A stretch of DNA of 64,000 nucleotides from Caprella mutica (lineage: Eukaryota; Arthropoda; Malacostraca; Amphipoda; Caprellidae), in contig CANNZV010000432.1 of NCBI GenBank assembly GCA_947561585.1, positions 186,001 through 250,000 on the forward strand, given 5' to 3'. Below, in pieces: positions 47,438 through 59,034 of the stretch. The notes beneath the pieces are model-generated. The model ran no database searches and was not told the DNA's origin. It was given only the letters and a program-made list of their open reading frames with translations. The position numbers and the translations under genes are program-made. Position 1 is the stretch's first letter. The number at the start of each line of letters is the position of its first letter.

Positions 47438-47614
47438 TAGTAATGTCTCCAATGAATTTAATACAATATTAATATAATTAATCATTATCGCAAATCATAT
47501 ACATCTGACGGTGCGAGCTGTGTCACACACCTCCCCGATTGCGTAAATCTAGGCACTGAAGAAATATTAGTTGCAAGATCCATTTTAAGACCGTCCTGGT
47601 GTCACTGAACAGCT

Positions 47615-48843
47615 CAAAGACAACTGCCATGCGGACAACTGCCATGCGGATAACTGCCATGCGGATAACTGCCATGCGGACAACTGCCATAGTGGACAAC
47701 TGCCATGTGGACAACTGCCATGCAATATATTATAATTTTATTTTGGGTGAATTGTAAAGAACTTGTTAACCTACCATTTCTTGGAATTCATTTGATGTGA
47801 AGTATATTATTATTTTAACCTAAAATTTTAGTATAAAATTGTTAATTGTATAGTAGGTAATTGTGAATGAAGAAGCATTGAAATTAATATTGAAATAATA
47901 CTAGATTTCCTTCTTTGTTGCAATCATTTTCTTTCACATTTTACGCCTTAAATAATCAAATGATTGACAAAAAGTTTGAAAGCTATATATACAAAACTTT
48001 TTTTTCAAACATTTCGGAATACAAAGAATAGTACAAAGATAAGCTTTACAGGTTAAAATTTTCAGTGAGTCTGGTTTTGCATCTTACTATTTTAGAGTTA
48101 CTTTCACACAACACTGGGCATACATGAGTTAACTAAAATGTTGATTTATTATTAGCATAATAACAAATTTAATAAAACATATTTCAGTAATATTTATTCT
48201 CATATTTTGACACTTTTCAAATATTTATAAGACAAGTTTCTGATCGGTGGGAGCTAGAAACAAAGAAACTATAGAAAAACAAATTCAAATTTCAAAGTTA
48301 CTGAGTAAAGTGTTCTTTGTAAGAATTTTTTTAAACATAGAAATAAGATAAATACTACTTCAGTTTCTAGTCTTGAATCTAGCAGAAAAGTTTGTTTTTA
48401 CAAATAAAAATATTAATTAATCCAATGGAAATTTTTAAATAGTAAAATGTAAAATCACACTCACTGGAAATTGTAACCTGTAAAGCTTGTGTTTGTACTA
48501 TTCTTTGTATTCTGAAATGTTTGAAAAGAAATTTTTGCGTCAATAGATTTTCCACTTCTTGTCAACCATTTGATTGTTTAAGGAGCTAAATGGGTTAAAT
48601 ATGATTTAAAAAAATGAATTTAGTATACTTCAACTTTAAATTCTGAATCTACCGTCAATATTAATTTTTATACTTGTTTAAGCACAATTTCAGACTATAC
48701 GATTAATATTATACTTAATTTTTAAATTAAGTTAATAATATTCTTCACATCAAATTAATTCCATGAAAGGTTAAGTTTACAAGTGCATTACAGTTCATCC
48801 AACATAAAATTATAATATATCGCATGGCAGTTGTCCGTACACC
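47615..48843. mobile_element. Long-arm foldback element with GACAACTGCCATGCG ends
   Basis: The left arm opens with seven units of GACAACTGCCATGCG. The right arm has one inverted unit (CGCATGGCAGTTGTCC). Beyond these, about 350 bp of each arm pair: ATATATTATAATTTTAT, GAATTCATTTGATGTGAAG, and at the inner end TACAAAGAATAGTACAAA with AAGCTTTACAGGTTA. The 13-mer TCACTGAACAGCT lies just outside both ends (47602-47614 and 48844-48856), a candidate target duplication. Confidence 0.85.
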
Positions 48844-48994
48844 TCACTGAACAGCTTACTGTCCCTAGTATGATACGAAAACTCTCTGGACGTCCCGGAC
48901 GGATCCCTGGCATGTGTGAAGAGGCCTTTATATGATACTTCCAGTCAAACATCTTTATTCCATAATCATAGTTATACATACACGAAGTGCTGAG

Positions 48995-49145
48995 GGGTAA
49001 TCAAGTGGTGACACAGTGGCTGAAATAATATCGTGCTTTGCGGGACGCTAAAATCCTTATTTTGTCTTCACGTGACTGACAATCTGGCCTCAGTTCGATA
49101 GAGAAATGATATAACTGAAACAAAATAAGGTTTTACACCGTCTTC
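48995..49145. repeat. Dispersed repeat, inverted partner of 46080-46320
   Basis: See the partner entry. CGGGACGCTAAAATCCTTAT is the best marker. Confidence 0.65.
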
Positions 49146-49395
49146 CCTGTGAACTCATTCACCACAAGTTCACAGACAAAGCCCATTCCTTCATCCCACC
49201 TAACTCAGTTCTGAGATTAGGTCTCTCGCTGTCTATTCTAGTGAGACGCACATATCTCGCCATGAGAGGGTTAGCCTGACATGGGATGTGGGTAGACTCC
49301 TTCTCTTCCCTCTTACATGACGGAACATTGACTCCGGAGAGAATCTGTCACATCTTCACTCATTGTCTAAAAATATACCAACTCAGGACCAAAAA
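49146..49395 (+). pseudogene. Possible 3' end of a LINE reverse transcriptase ORF
   Basis: Plus-strand frames give RRTYLAMRGLA, then GTLTPERICHIFTHCLKIYQ, which resembles the conserved ET-x-HI-(8)-C zinc-binding end found downstream of RT in jockey-like LINEs. Stops interrupt. Assignment tentative. Confidence 0.35.
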
Positions 49396-50194
49396 CAACA
49401 TAACTTCATGCCAATAAAACATTTCCATAACTATTCAATAGCAACCCATACTGTTTACTCGATTTCTATATATTTTCTTTTTTTTTTCATCTATGGTTCA
49501 ATAAGTCAAAGAAAGTATTTTGAAGCTCATTTATTATCATAAAAGTAGTTACAGGAACTAATAATTTCTTATAATAAAACATATTGCAGACAGTTATTCA
49601 AATTAGGGAAGTGACAGTCACTAGATTTTAACTGTACAAAATTGATGGGCAGTAACCATCTATAGTCAAACATTTGCCTTTCAAAACATCGCTCTACCAT
49701 TTGCCTAACATTGTTCAAACATTTCTCTTGCACATCAAGTAAAAAGAGTACCTATTGCAGAACATATCTCTCATGTTTAAATAGCATTGGAATATCTGTT
49801 AGAAATATGGCTTCAGTTTGTCATTAGTAAATTGCAGTGTGTCAAAACAGATAAGTTTTTCTGAAAATCTGATCTCTCCCACTAAGAAAAGTTAAACAGG
49901 TAAATAATGTTGAAGTACTTTGTCTCATAGACTGATAGTTTCTTCATGTTCTACAGCATGTAAATACCACTCATAAGAAGTTACCTGTACCTAATAAGCC
50001 TAACACGCTCTACTTACAACAGAATATACATATATAAACCAATGCTATTTCACTGAACAATTTAGATAAAGGGAAATTTAGGTCAATTATTTAATGAAAT
50101 GTAAATATAAATAATTTTAACAAGACCGAGGGACATGGATTAAGATTTTAAAATATGCGAATAAAATGTATGCTCTGTAAATAAGATGCTATCA
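49396..50194. other. Region downstream of Myt1
   Basis: AT-rich. On the minus strand the Myt1 3' UTR would begin here; a possible polyadenylation signal, ATTAAA, is near 50091-50096. No other feature. Confidence 0.35.
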
Positions 50195-53100
50195 CTAACT
50201 TTGTTCAGCCACCACCTCACAGTCAAACATATCCAAGAGCTTCTTAGCAGGACTTTCAGTTCTATTCACTTTAGCAACTTCAACTCTACTAGAATCTTGG
50301 AAATGTTTTTCGAACAACCGTTTACGCTGCACGGACTCTGAGGTGACTTTGGCTTGTCGGCGAGAACTGTGCGGAGTTGGGGGAACAAAATTGAAGCTTT
50401 GGTTTTTCTTGTGAATATTCAAAGCCTGGTACCTAGTGTTGTACCTGTTAGACACATCTAATTGTGGGGTATTCCTAGCTTCCTTTGAAACATTATGGAT
50501 GCTCCTGAATGTTGCAGAGTCATTCGAAATGCTAATTGAGTGGACCCCATTGGTTAAAGAAGTTTCAGCCAAAGGAATCTTAGGAGTGCCATTAATAGAT
50601 GGTGTGTTACTAAGAGGAGTGCTAGGCAGTCGTCTCACCAAAGGAGATTCCTCATAAGTGTCATTTAGACTTCTCCGTCTTGACATCGGAGTGCGGGTTC
50701 TTGCAGTTTCTTTCCTCATGGAGTCAATGGAGTATTCATCATCAGAGAGGTCAAGTGTTGACTCGTTCCTTGGAGTCGAATGAGTCACAGAAATGTTACG
50801 AATCAAAGGAAGAGGTCTCTGTGTAATTCTTTCACTTGAGAGGTTCTCTTCACTGAAAATAACAACAAATAAAAAAGTTATAAAATTAGAATAAGTTTCC
50901 ATATGGAACATCGTATTTGCTTGGATTGTTTTGTTGTTGTTTGATATACTTAGCTAATTTGAAATAAAAATTTGTAAATATAATTCTTTAAATGTTTATA
51001 TACAATCCGTATTTTTTATGTAATCTTTCATTTTTCCAATATTGAATTGAATAATAAACATGAGGTATCACTTATAACTCTTCCAAATAAGAAAAGCACT
51101 CAGAGATTGGTAAATCGAAGTGTTAGGCTATTTCCAGTAAAAATAAAGGTTGGTAACAAAGATAAACATGATATAGCTACAACTCAAAATAAACTACGAT
51201 ATCTAATTTTTCAAATAGTTTAGTAGCTATGTGAAATAAGAGTTAGCGACCTAATAGACCTAAGTGTTACTAGTTCATAACTAGCTATACGAAATGACTA
51301 GCGACCAAGTTTTGAAAGTAACTAGTGACTGATTTACCTGTAGGTGAGGGGACCATTCGTTAGGAACTGTGGCTTAGGTGTGGGAGGCGTGACGCTGGTG
51401 TTCCTATTTCTGAAGCGTAGTACAGTAGGAGAATCTTCTTGTCCTGAAAAAAAATTGCAGAAATTTAAATCACAAGCTGACAAATTATATCTAGTGCACT
51501 GGATTTTGAACTTAAGAGGGAGAAAGAGCCAAGAGGGTAATTGATAGGGTTCAGTTCGAAGTAGAGCTGAGATATGATCTAATTCCGAGTTGTCAGTCAA
51601 GCTCAGGCCTGTTAGCTAATCGTCGTAACTAGAGTTAGTTAGGAGTTATTAAACAAATATTCTTTAGTTTTGAGAAGATTTCAAAAATGTTAAGACGAGA
51701 CGCTGGAGTTCATTGCAGGACGAAACACCCTTCAAATGTGTCGTGTAACTGAGTCAAGTCTCCCCACTTATAACCTCATATCAATAATTTGTAATAAAAA
51801 TAATTCATTGATGTTTTGTGTCCTACACACAACAGCAGAAGATTGACCAGGTAGTTAGTTATAAAGTTAACAAAACTATTTTTTACCTACCCAATGACAC
51901 GAATGCAGTTTGCGGAGGGGTGGAGCAAGAAGAGGAGTTGAAGGAGGAGTTAGGTCTGGAGGGGGTACACACCATGGCACTGTGGGTGGTGGTTTGCCCT
52001 GCCATGGACAGTAGTCTGGACACCGCATCACTGAGGTACAACGGACTGAGACACTGAGTGATGAACACAAACAGCAACAGCAACACATTCTTGAACTCTG
52101 TCACCTGAGGGGGATTTAGTGAGGGGTAATTACTTAATAATTCAAATGAAAATTTCACCCATTATAGAACCCTGTGGTCTGTGTTGTAGTATTAAAAGAT
52201 AATGCAGTCAGTTTCGACATAACGGGAACACTAATATTAAATCCTTTATTAATGCAATGCTTTGAGTTACTTCACACCATTTCAGTAGGCTTTATGTCTT
52301 TCTCACCGTTCTGGTGAAAGCATTAACAGCAGTTCTGCGTCTGTTGAGTCTCTTGAATGCAGGCAGGGACAGACATTGCTCAGCTGTCAGTCTCTTCAGG
52401 GGGTCTGACTCCAGTAGTCCCTTCAGGAGACTTTGGAACTCTGAGGACAGGCCTGAAACGAATACAACAAAACTAGCTATAATTTTTACATTAGAGTCAA
52501 TTTTCTACAGGTAAGTGTCTTGGATAATGACTGAACATTCTTCAGAATATTTAAGCACAGCTGAGTTCATTCATAATAAACATAGCTAGGAACCTATGTC
52601 ATTGAGTCGCAAAATAAAAAACTCCTCACTAATTAAATTGTGTCACAACTCGAAAGGTTGAGTGACTATATTACAAATACCTGAGAAATCTTTTACACGA
52701 GATAGCTATTCTCAATTCTTTTATTTAAATTTGATGATTCAAACTTAAAAGGAATAAAAGCATTCCATTTGTTTTGTAGCTATTATTATTACCAATTTTG
52801 AGCATAAAAAGATTGATTGTGAATGTGAAAATGAATTTATGACATTCTATACTCTCTATACTATATCTATTGGTCTGAAGGGCCGTACACACGTAGGGTT
52901 TTTTAGGTTTTTCCACCACTTCAACTAAGGTCCTCCTTAGCTAAAGTCTGGTGGAAAGACTTAAAAAACCTTGCATATGCACGGCCCTTTAGTCTGTGAT
53001 CACTCTCTATAACTGACACTGTGCAGCTTGAGGCAGCTCTCCATTTCTCAGAGCAATCCACATCTGTCCACACGTTGGCAACTCGAGGTCCAAAGCCAAC

Positions 53101-55853
53101 TCTAAGAGACTGATGCCTGCAACAGAGGAAATTGTCAAAAGGATTTACGGATACAAGAAACATTCACCATCCATTATGTAACTAATATGGTTACATTTTA
53201 TTTGCAAAATTTATACAATATCTACAACATAATATTTAGAAAGTGTCTTTGTTGCATTTTTCTGACTGCATAAGTAAGTGGAGATACATTTTTAAACTGA
53301 GGAAACTTTTCATTCTCCTGGTTTAAGAACCAGTCCTATATAACTACACCGCAACTGAAAATAACAAATAACAACTTTGAGTAGTCCTCAAGTATTCTTA
53401 GCTCAATATCAAATATAGGAAGATAATAAAGGAAATTAATGAATGAAAAAATATGGAACTACAAACCCACTGAAATAACCAACTCACTAAGGCAACTCCC
53501 TAAGTACTCACCAAAGCCACTCACTAACTATTCACCAAAGCCACTCACTAACTACTCACTAAAGTAACTCACTAACTACTCACTAAAGTAACTCCCTAAC
53601 TACTCACTAAAGTAACTCACTAACTACTCACTAAAGTAACTCACTAACTACTCACTAAAGTAACTCCCTAACTACTCACTAAAGTAACTCCCTAACTACT
53701 CACTAAAGTAACTCCCTAACTACTCACCAAGTGAAAACATGTCGGCAGGAGGGCCAAATTTGCCCTCCAGGCATTCCCCAGACATGTACTTTGGGTCTCC
53801 TTCCATTGCATCTTTGATGTTATCCTGAAAAGAAACTAATTTAGAACAACCAAAGAGTTCCATGTTTGCTACATCTTATTTCCTTAGCAGATTGAAGTGC
53901 TTTTCACTCATTTTCACAATGTTATTTTAGTAACTATGTCCAAATTGATCTCCATTGCTCAATTAATTAAATTTAGGCAATAATACTCATGGCGTGCCAG
54001 TGCTTTAAGAGTAAATAGTTAATTAGAGATGAAAATAGTAAATTACCTAGGTAGCAGAGACTGATGATTCACGGGTAGGGCAAGTTACATATTATCGGTG
54101 GGTTTCACATCTTCGGTTAAGTAAGAAAAGCTATATAATTAAATAAAAATAATTATCATTATATCCTTTTTTCTCATGTGACCGAAGATGTGGAACCGAC
54201 CGAAAATATGTAACTTACCCTAGCTACAACTATAAGGAACCAAGTTTAATGAGCTGCACTGCTTCTACAGCCATCAGCTCATCACTAACCTTTGACATGT
54301 CAAACATGAGGCCAAAGTCCCCTAGTTTGCAGGTACCATCACCACTCAGGAAAATATTCTCTGGCTTAACATCGAGATGGACGAGAGAATGTTCGTGCAG
54401 ATGTTTCAGCGCCTGTAGAGAGAAATAACAATTGCATTTCAAGAGGAAATAACCAAGTAATAGCTATAAATAATAGTAATAAATATAGTTAGTAGCTATA
54501 TAAATTGCTATATTAAATTTTAATCAAAAGCTATAAATTGACACAGCTAAGGTATTGGAAGTTTCATTTATTAGTATTATATTGATTAGATGTTGAAAAA
54601 GAATAAATCAATCAAGAAAAGAAAAAATATGTTCAGTTATATTTTTCAAAATTCTGTTCAAAAGTAGCTAGGTAGTTAAGAGGCATTGTAATATTTGAAT
54701 ATAAAAAATGGTTAATGTCAAAAGATGTAAAGTAATTATTCCACAGAGACGACAGTGAATGAAATAGTATAAGGAGCAACTCAATGACCTGCAGTGAGTC
54801 TAGAGCATAGTTCCAAATAGTTTTCTCTGGGATGTTGCCATCAGTTGCCTCCGCCACAACAGCCAAAGATTTCTCACACGCCTCTGTGAGTATGTAGAGA
54901 TGTTGTCTCTCTTCCCATGCTCTGTGAAACTCTATGCAGTTTGAGTGCACTGGCAGCTTTTGGTGTTTGGCAACCTCTTCCATCTTGCGCTGTCTGAGAG
55001 AGATAGACATGAAAGGAATTACTGAATACAGTTTTTCAGTGCCTGCATCAAATAATTTTCTAGCTGAGAAACAGCCATCAGAGGGAAATACTGGTGATAT
55101 TATATTCTACAACAATATTTCAAAGGTAATCTGCTAGAGAAAGGACTAGTTCTAGCATTACCGGTCTTTCTCGCCAGCATATCTGAGCAGAGTTCTTTTG
55201 CAGGCGTAAGTTCTACCGTCTTCTTTACTCTGAACTTTGTAAACCTCTCCAAAAGCCCCTGCACCTAATTTCTGTTCAACGACATAGCATTGATTGAAGT
55301 AAGTGTCCTCATTGTGCGGTTTGTAAATCTCGCTGTTAGCTATGAAACCTATTTGTGAAAATGAAGAGAAGTCAGTTTACATAGAAATCTTATTTTATCT
55401 TAACAAATTGTGTGAAATAAATATATGAATTATAATTTAAAATAACAAGACTAGTTCATTGGAAAAGTGTTTTAGGTCCATGCAATTAGATACATCACTT
55501 TGGTAATTGAATAGTAGCTGTAGCCTGTAAGTAATAAACTCACCAGAGTCATTATTAGAGAAGGACACTGCCACAGCAGTTTTATCTACACAGCTATAAG
55601 ATGCATCACACAGTCTTGTCACTGGACAGCTTTTTACGTAAGGTTTTGGAGGCGGATTAAATCTGCGATCACGTAGCTCCTGTGAAATGCAATCAAAGTT
55701 ACAATGCTGAAAATCAACTCAATTGAGATTGAAAAAAGGAGATTAATTGATGGAAAATTAACTTACCTTCTTTGTAGAATATGAAAGGCTGTGAAAATTA
55801 AAAACTGGAGTAGGACGGCAAGTGCCGATTGGGGACTGAGAGGTGGAATTCAT
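50195..55853 (-). CDS. Myt1: Myt1, membrane-associated Cdk1-inhibitory kinase
   Basis: Eleven coding exons on the minus strand: 55767-55853, 55544-55679, 55162-55348, 54789-54993, 54290-54412, 53728-53824, 53018-53116, 52307-52452, 51891-52104, 51338-51443 and 50195-50852. All joins keep one frame of 685 residues. Myt1 is a Wee-family kinase that phosphorylates Thr14 and Tyr15 of Cdk1 on ER/Golgi membranes and holds back mitosis. Seen: glycine loop GAGAFGEV (103-110), lysine K125, [20 protein letters not shown] (D219), DFG (D237), EGDPKYM in the activation segment. After the kinase domain, a hydrophobic span (about 366-384, [19 protein letters not shown]) matches the family's membrane anchor. 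The Ser/Pro-rich tail has RKRLF (643-647), a candidate cyclin-docking RxL motif, and LLDMFD near the end. Oddities: SGE where APE is usual; the exon 4 donor GTCATT is weak. Confidence 0.95.
52880..52987. mobile_element. 108-bp MITE in Myt1 intron 7
   Basis: GGGCCGTACACACGTAGGG, then TTTTTCCACCACTT, pairs with AAGTCTGGTGGAAAGACTT and CCTTGCATATGCACGGCCC. It is a short relative of the element at 43768-44876. The right end lies only 30 bp from the exon 7 donor (exon ends 53018), so a hairpin would form next to the splice site. Confidence 0.85.
53505..53727. repeat. 24-bp minisatellite in Myt1 intron 6, built on the splice donor
   Basis: Nine intronic 24-bp units start at 53505, 53529 and every 24 bp to 53697. 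A tenth, at 53721, contains the true exon 6 donor. On the minus strand each unit begins with GTGAGTAGTTAG (one copy GTGAATAGTTAG), so the array repeats the 5' splice-site consensus. Confidence 0.9.
54075..54222. mobile_element. Small foldback MITE in Myt1 intron 5
   Basis: GGTAGGGCAAGTTACATATT and TCACATCTTCGG on the left pair with CCGAAGATGTGGAACCGACC and ATATGTAACTTACCCTA on the right. It ends about 70 bp from the exon 5 donor. A degenerate relative is near 16090-16140. Confidence 0.75.
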
Positions 55854-56823
55854 CTCTATATTTTTATTCTACTAATAGTTAGAAACATTACTTATGAAGC
55901 TATAACTACAACCTATAATCATTCACAGTGTTTGATCAATGCCCAGCCATTGAGGTTATTGAATACCACACAAATATTGATAAATCTGATGATAAATTCA
56001 AAAGTTAAGTAGCTACATAGCAATAATTGTGCCACTTTGCACAATTTTAACTCTTAGCTACCACCATGGAAATTATTTGAAGAGAAATTCACTCAGTTAG
56101 ATGATGGATTAAGATACAGTTTTGTCTTAATGGCTCTGAAATCTGTTAAAGTTTTAATCTATTCTAGGAGGAAACGTTTCTACAATCTGAATTATACCAT
56201 ATTATAAAATGTGTCACTTAATACCAAATAATTAGTGTGAAATTTTAATTAACCAAATCCATTAATTTATAATGGGTATAGATAAAATGATGTTATAGTA
56301 TGTAGTAAGATCAGATAAAGTAATAGGCAAAGAATTTATTTCTTCAATTCAGGCTAATTGGAGAAATTCTGTAAAATCAACAATATATAAAATTCCTAGA
56401 GAACCAGGGTGGATGAAAACCATGTTTTTTTGAAAAAAACATCAAAACCAGGTTTAAAAAAAAAACATGTTTTTTTTTGGTTTTTATGGTTTATATGTTG
56501 TTTTGTTGTAAACTGTCTATTTAATTGTTTGTTTAATGTTACAATACTAGTTTTAAAATAAATTCAACTAATATATATGAATAACTCTTTGTTAGTTACT
56601 GATTGGTTGAGTAAAATCATAAAATAAAGTAATAATTAATAAACAAATCTGAGAGGTTTAATAGTTTTGGTTTATTGAAAGTTTGAAACCAAAGATGTGT
56701 GTTTGGAAGTAGTAATTTATTGTAGGGTCAAGCAGGTAAATTGCAGCACACTAACTAACTGCAGCCTTTAACAACAGGAACATCATAGCCTCAAAACACA
56801 TGTTAAAAACTTAAATTCTTAAA
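55854..56823. other. Region upstream of the Myt1 start codon
   Basis: AT-rich, with promoter or leader exon not identifiable by eye. At 56410-56490 there is a low-complexity palindrome of A and T runs (ACATGTTTTTTTG). No gene. Confidence 0.35.
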
Positions 56824-57358
56824 TGGTAAATTTGTGCTTTAAGTCGCCCACCAATTTTAGATATTTTGATACTATTTATAGTTAAAAGGAACCATTTTAA
56901 GACGTTTTTTCACGAATACCATTTGTTGTGCAAGTGCTTCGTTTTCGAGATATAGCGCAATTAAGTTTCTGATAGGTTAGGTTGAGTTTGGAGGTCTGGA
57001 AAGGTACATTAACATCACAAATAAGTATATCGGGGGGCGGCACCCCCCTGCCAAGTCATTAAACAATCATGATGTGTGCAGTACAACAAACTAACAGATA
57101 CAGTGAACTGCATAAACAGTTCCATCTTTCATGGCACCAAGATTTCATGTCACAAAAATCTAAAATGCAGAAAGCCTTGTGTTTTCTACAAACTTAATAT
57201 TATTCCTACCAAAATCTTAATTGCACTATATCTCAAAAACGAAGCATTTGCACAACAAATGGTATTCATGAAAAAAGTCTTAAAATGGCTCCTTTAACCA
57301 ATTTAAAGTGTCAAAATATCGAAAATCGTTGGGGGACCTAAAGCACAAATTTACCTAT
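56824..57358. mobile_element. Foldback element with unique (non-tandem) arms and shared core
   Basis: The left arm GGTAAATTTGTGCTTTAAG, ACCATTTTAAGAC, AATACCATTTGTTGTGCA and CTTCGTTTTCGAGATATAG pairs with the right arm in reverse (CTATATCTCAAAAACGAAGC, TGCACAACAAATGGTATT, AAAGCACAAATTTACC). Arms are about 160 bp. The centre (57035-57110), read on the minus strand, carries AGTTTGTTGTACTGCACAC, GATTGTTTAATGACTTGGCA and GGGGGGTGCCGCCCCCC, the core of the 8053, 14169 and 42496 elements. Confidence 0.8.
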
Positions 57359-57671
57359 TAAATTATAACATGCACTGCGCCAGTTTGCAGAATGTGTCTC
57401 TTCTTCCGCAGAGATTTTAATTTGAGACAGTTACTCTCTGACTCTCAGTAGCAGATTCAGAATCTCCCGCAGCTAAATTAATTGGTAACATAGGAATTAA
57501 TTCAAAATCTCCCACAGCTGAATTAATGGTAACATAGGAATTAATTCAAGATCTCCCGCAGAGATCTCAAATTTCTAAAATTCAATCAAAAACTCCCGCA
57601 GTGTCTTGGAAAAGTGTTCCATATTCTGCAGACTGGATTGATGGTTGCGCTATCGATTGATATATGCGATC

Positions 57672-57990
57672 AAATGTGTGCAAACTATTGATCAACAGAT
57701 TGTGCAGCGAAATTGGTCGATGTTGCAGATCACTCAAACGCGCGTGACATTACCATTAATTTTCGGTGGATAAATTGGGAAAATGTTGGATCAGCCAAAT
57801 TACTGGAAATTTATGGTGGATTTTTTCAGCTTTTAGAAAAAGTCAGTTAGATTTTGTGCACCAAATACAGACTGGCCTATTGACGGCTATTGTCAATATT
57901 TTGGCGGTTTATGTACTTATGTCACGCGTGTTTGAGTTATCTGCAATATCGACCGATTTCGCTGCGCAATCTGTTGATCAATAGTTTGCG
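57672..57990. mobile_element. Palindromic element nested in the composite
   Basis: AAACTATTGATCAACAGATT, GCAGCGAAATTGGTCGAT and CACTCAAACGCGCGTGAC on the left are repeated inverted on the right (GTCACGCGTGTTTGAGTTAT, ATCGACCGATTTCGCTGCG, AATCTGTTGATCAATAGTTT). Arms about 70 bp, spacer about 180 bp. The CTCAAACGCGC word also recurs in the 79-bp repeats and near 59930. Confidence 0.8.
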
Positions 57991-58163
57991 CAGCCATCAA
58001 GCATCGATCGATAGCGCAATCATCGATCGATTCCAGCGCGTTTGAAATATATGATTTTTTTTAAAGTTTGTACATCAAATTGGCACATTTGATCGCGTAT
58101 ATCAATCGATAGCGCAACCATCGATCGATTTCTGCACGTTCGAATGATACAGGAAAATCCATA

Positions 58164-58500
58164 TCATTCAAACACACAACAATTGACTGATGGTTGCTCT
58201 ATTAAATGTAAAAATTAGATGCATAAACTAAGAAAATCCAAATCATTCAAACGCGCAACAATCGACTGATGGTTTCTCTATTAAATGTAAAAATTAGATG
58301 CATAAACTAACAAAATCTATATCACTCAAACGCGCAACAATCGACTGATGGTTTCTCTATTAAATGTAAAAATTACATGCATAAACTAACAAAATCCATA
58401 TCATTCAAACGCGCAACAATTGACTGATGGTTTCTCTATTAAATGTAAAAATTACATGCATAAACTAACAAAATCCATATCACTCAAACGCGCAACAATC
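58164..58500. repeat. 79-bp tandem repeat, about 4.3 copies
   Basis: TCATTCAAACGCGCAACAAT starts units at 58164, 58243, 58322, 58401 and 58480. A further unit at about 58812 is separated by the 58502-58624 hairpin and spacer, so the array was probably continuous before an insertion. Confidence 0.85.
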
Positions 58501-58501
58501 C

Positions 58502-58624
58502 ATGTTTCAAAGTATGGAAGTAAAGTCGCCAGTTTGGTGATAAAGTGGATCAAGGTCGCCACATTTAAGATCCTTTGAAGAAGAAATAGGACTTCCTAGT
58601 GAAGATTTTACACTTTGAAACATC
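58502..58624. mobile_element. Short hairpin MITE splitting the 79-bp repeat
   Basis: CATGTTTCAAAGTATGG on the left and ACACTTTGAAACATCC on the right, with AAGTCGCC and AGGTCGCC units near the left. A related word (CATGTTTCAAAGTGTGG, AAAGTCGCC) occurs at 11289-11320 in the MITE at 10854. Confidence 0.55.
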
Positions 58625-59034
58625 CTTATGCATCATGTCTGACCAGTCTGCAGAATATGGGACATTTTTAACATTTTCTGTGCGAACAATCCTTAATTTC
58701 CTCCTATATTTACATGTATTTTACTGAGAACAGAAGCTAAAATAGGGGATTTCTTGGAGAACACTTTACCAGTTCCTGCAGTCTGGAGATGCGTGAACTA
58801 ACAAAATCCATATAATTCAAACGTGCAACAATCGACTGATGGTTCACTAATTAAATATAAAAAAGTATTTTTCCAGTAAAAACAAAACAAATTAATTAAA
58901 AGCATAAACAATTAGAAAACCTGTATCCTTGAACCTTCGAACGCGTACTGCGTAGAAATCGAACGATGGTTGCGCTATTGATCCAGTCGGCAGAATATGG
59001 ACCATTTTTCCCAAGACTCTCTGCGGCCCAGTCT

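Noticed and set aside
47523..47714. Short protein with VVRMAVIRMA repeats
   Set aside because: It is the translated left arm of the GACAACTGCCATGCG foldback.
50436..50657. Plus-strand small gene
   Set aside because: A shadow of Myt1 exon 11 on the opposite strand.
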